This document shows positions 63,079-64,000 of a stretch of DNA of 64,000 nt, piece after piece. The position numbers and the translations under genes were made by a program. The notes below the pieces were generated by a model that did no database searches, was not told the DNA's origin, and saw nothing but the letters and a program-made list of their open reading frames with translations. This DNA comes from Sciscionella marina DSM 45152. Its GTDB lineage: Bacteria > Actinomycetota > Actinomycetes > Mycobacteriales > Pseudonocardiaceae. Where the stretch lies: assembly GCF_000379465.1 (NCBI RefSeq), contig NZ_KB905392.1, forward strand, positions 62,001 to 126,000, written 5' to 3'. How positions within the stretch are numbered: position 1 is the first letter of the stretch; each line of letters starts with the position of its first letter.

Positions 63079-64000
63079 CTACCGTACGGTGACGGTCGTG
63101 GCCAGCGGCAGATCCGTCGCGCAGCGGCCGAGCAGCAGCTCGAACTCCCCCGGTTCATAGCGCCAGCCTTGGTCCCAGTGCGCGAAGGAGCGGGCGGGAA
63201 CCGGGATGTCCACGGTCACGGTCTGCCCCGGATCCGCGTGCAGCACGGTGAATCCCGCGAGCCAGCGCGCCGGACGGTCCACAGTGGACTCCGTTCGTGC
63301 GGCGTACACCTGCGCCACGCATTTCCCTGGACGGGTACCGGTGTTGGTCACGGTGGCCTGGACGGTGACCGGTTCTCCCCCGGTGATCGGGGAATCGGCA
63401 CGGATGATGTCGAAGGAGAAACCGGTGTAACCGAGACCGTGCCCGAAAGGCCAGGCGGGCTCACGGCCGGATCCGAGCCAGGCGCGGTACCCGATGTGCA
63501 CCCCCTCCGGATAACGCAGTTCGCCGTCGACCGGCGTGACATCGAGCACCGGGACATCCGCCTCGGCGCCCGGCCAGGTGGTCGGCAGCCGGCCGCCCGG
63601 TTCGGACGCGCCGAGCAGCACATCGGCGAGCGCGGCCCCGAATTCCTGGCCACCGAACCAGCCGAGCAGGATCGCGGCGACCTCCGCGCGCCAGGGCATG
63701 AGCACCGGGCTGCCCGCCTCGACAACGACCACGGTGCGCGGGTTGACCGCGGCCACCGCGCGCACCAGTTCATCCTGCGCGCCGGGAAGGGCGAGGTTCT
63801 TCCGGTCGTGGCCCTCGCTTTCCACCTCGGTATTGGTGCCGACGAACACCACCGCGGTCTCGGCCTCACGTGCCGCGTCGACCGCCGCCGCGATGCCGTC
63901 CGCCACCGGAATGACCGCCGTCTCGGTGCCGAGCGTGATCGCCAGCGCGTGCAAGGTCCCGGACAGTTCGCCGATGGTGTACCGCACCGTGAGCTCCACC
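63079..64000 (-). CDS. GH3 beta-glucosidase, C-terminal part (partial)
   Basis: The 307 visible residues are the C-terminal half of a glycoside hydrolase family 3 enzyme. They contain the GH3 C-domain (VVFVGTNTEVESEGHDRKNL, the SEGHDR region of the acid/base loop; WFGGQEFGAALADVLLGASEPGGRLPTTWP) and the fibronectin-type III-like domain (HGLGYTGFSFD, VTVQATVTNTGTRPGKCVAQVY). The N-terminal catalytic barrel lies beyond the right edge, so no start is seen. Probably hydrolyses beta-linked oligosaccharides. Confidence 0.9.
   Translation of the reverse strand, partial: VELTVRYTIGELSGTLHALAITLGTETAVIPVADGIAAAVDAAREAETAVVFVGTNTEVESEGHDRKNLALPGAQDELVRAVAAVNPRTVVVVEAGSPVLMPWRAEVAAILLGWFGGQEFGAALADVLLGASEPGGRLPTTWPGAEADVPVLDVTPVDGELRYPEGVHIGYRAWLGSGREPAWPFGHGLGYTGFSFDIIRADSPITGGEPVTVQATVTNTGTRPGKCVAQVYAARTESTVDRPARWLAGFTVLHADPGQTVTVDIPVPARSFAHWDQGWRYEPGEFELLLGRCATDLPLATTVTVR

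Noticed and set aside
1-64000. CRISPR arrays, rRNA, complete insertion sequences or prophage genes
   Set aside because: No spaced repeat arrays, rRNA motifs, transposase or phage structural motifs were seen.

Overview
The window is high-GC DNA (roughly two thirds G+C, many GTG starts, dense ATGA-coupled genes) from an actinobacterium. The backbone is the actinobacterial locus cdsA - rlmN - [DUF2631/Nudix/DedA] - dxr - rip1 - ispG - DUF4081-type GNAT - map, with a PdtaR-type ANTAR regulator beside a tRNA-Leu(CAA) gene. The gene set and neighbour order resemble Pseudonocardiales/mycobacteria; Pseudonocardiaceae is my best guess, but genus cannot be fixed from sequence alone.

Layout. 1-3.5 kb (minus): partial cobQ, cupin, map, GNAT, marR. 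3.5-6.8 kb (plus): a Pseudomonas-like aliphatic-amide operon amiC-amiE-amiB. 6.8-9.3 kb: VOC/AraC pair, and a GNAT gene flanked by two decayed Uma2-like ORFs. 9.3-13.0 kb (minus): ispG, rip1, dxr. 13.1-15.3 kb: secreted GH31 glycosidase. 15.8-18.4 kb: DUF2631, CoA-type Nudix, DedA, rlmN. 18.4-21.5 kb: LysR/alpha-beta hydrolase pair and MHS transporter. 21.5-25.5 kb: membrane-anchored hypothetical protein, TagF-like GT-B protein, and an NB-ARC/TPR STAND protein. 25.6-30.8 kb: Glu/Leu/Phe/Val dehydrogenase, LysR, and a glutarate module (DUF3870, CoA-transferase, glutaryl-CoA dehydrogenase). 30.9-35.1 kb: padR, methyltransferase, cdsA, APC permease. 35.4-36.2 kb: pdtaR and tRNA-Leu. 36.4-41.8 kb: LacI-type regulator divergent from a permease-amidase-amidohydrolase operon. 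42.0-47.6 kb: secreted serine protease, LysR, MHS transporter, sulfatase. 47.6-51.0 kb: XRE regulator, SnoaL protein, a patch of pseudogenes (acyl-CoA dehydrogenase, thiolase start, frameshifted tetR), F420-type LLM enzyme. 51.0-60.4 kb: aldehyde dehydrogenase/GntR divergent from a tightly coupled flavin reductase - LLM monooxygenase - hydrolase - PcaC-like - polyamine-type ABC transporter operon. 60.4-64 kb: merR remnant, MFS, EamA exporter, partial GH3 beta-glucosidase.

How it works together. The essential isoprenoid (dxr, ispG), phospholipid (cdsA), rRNA-methylation (rlmN), intramembrane proteolysis (rip1) and methionine-aminopeptidase genes form a conserved skeleton broken by self-contained catabolic modules. 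Each module has its own regulator and often its own transporter: short-chain amides (ami), glutarate, acyl-amides (LacI unit), sulfate esters, and the two-component flavin monooxygenase operon at 53-60 kb. That operon is the strongest candidate for an undescribed pathway. The second candidate is the LacI-controlled unit, whose permease is an internal duplication. Several dyad or repeat elements in divergent promoter regions are proposed as operators, and two intrinsic terminators are visible.
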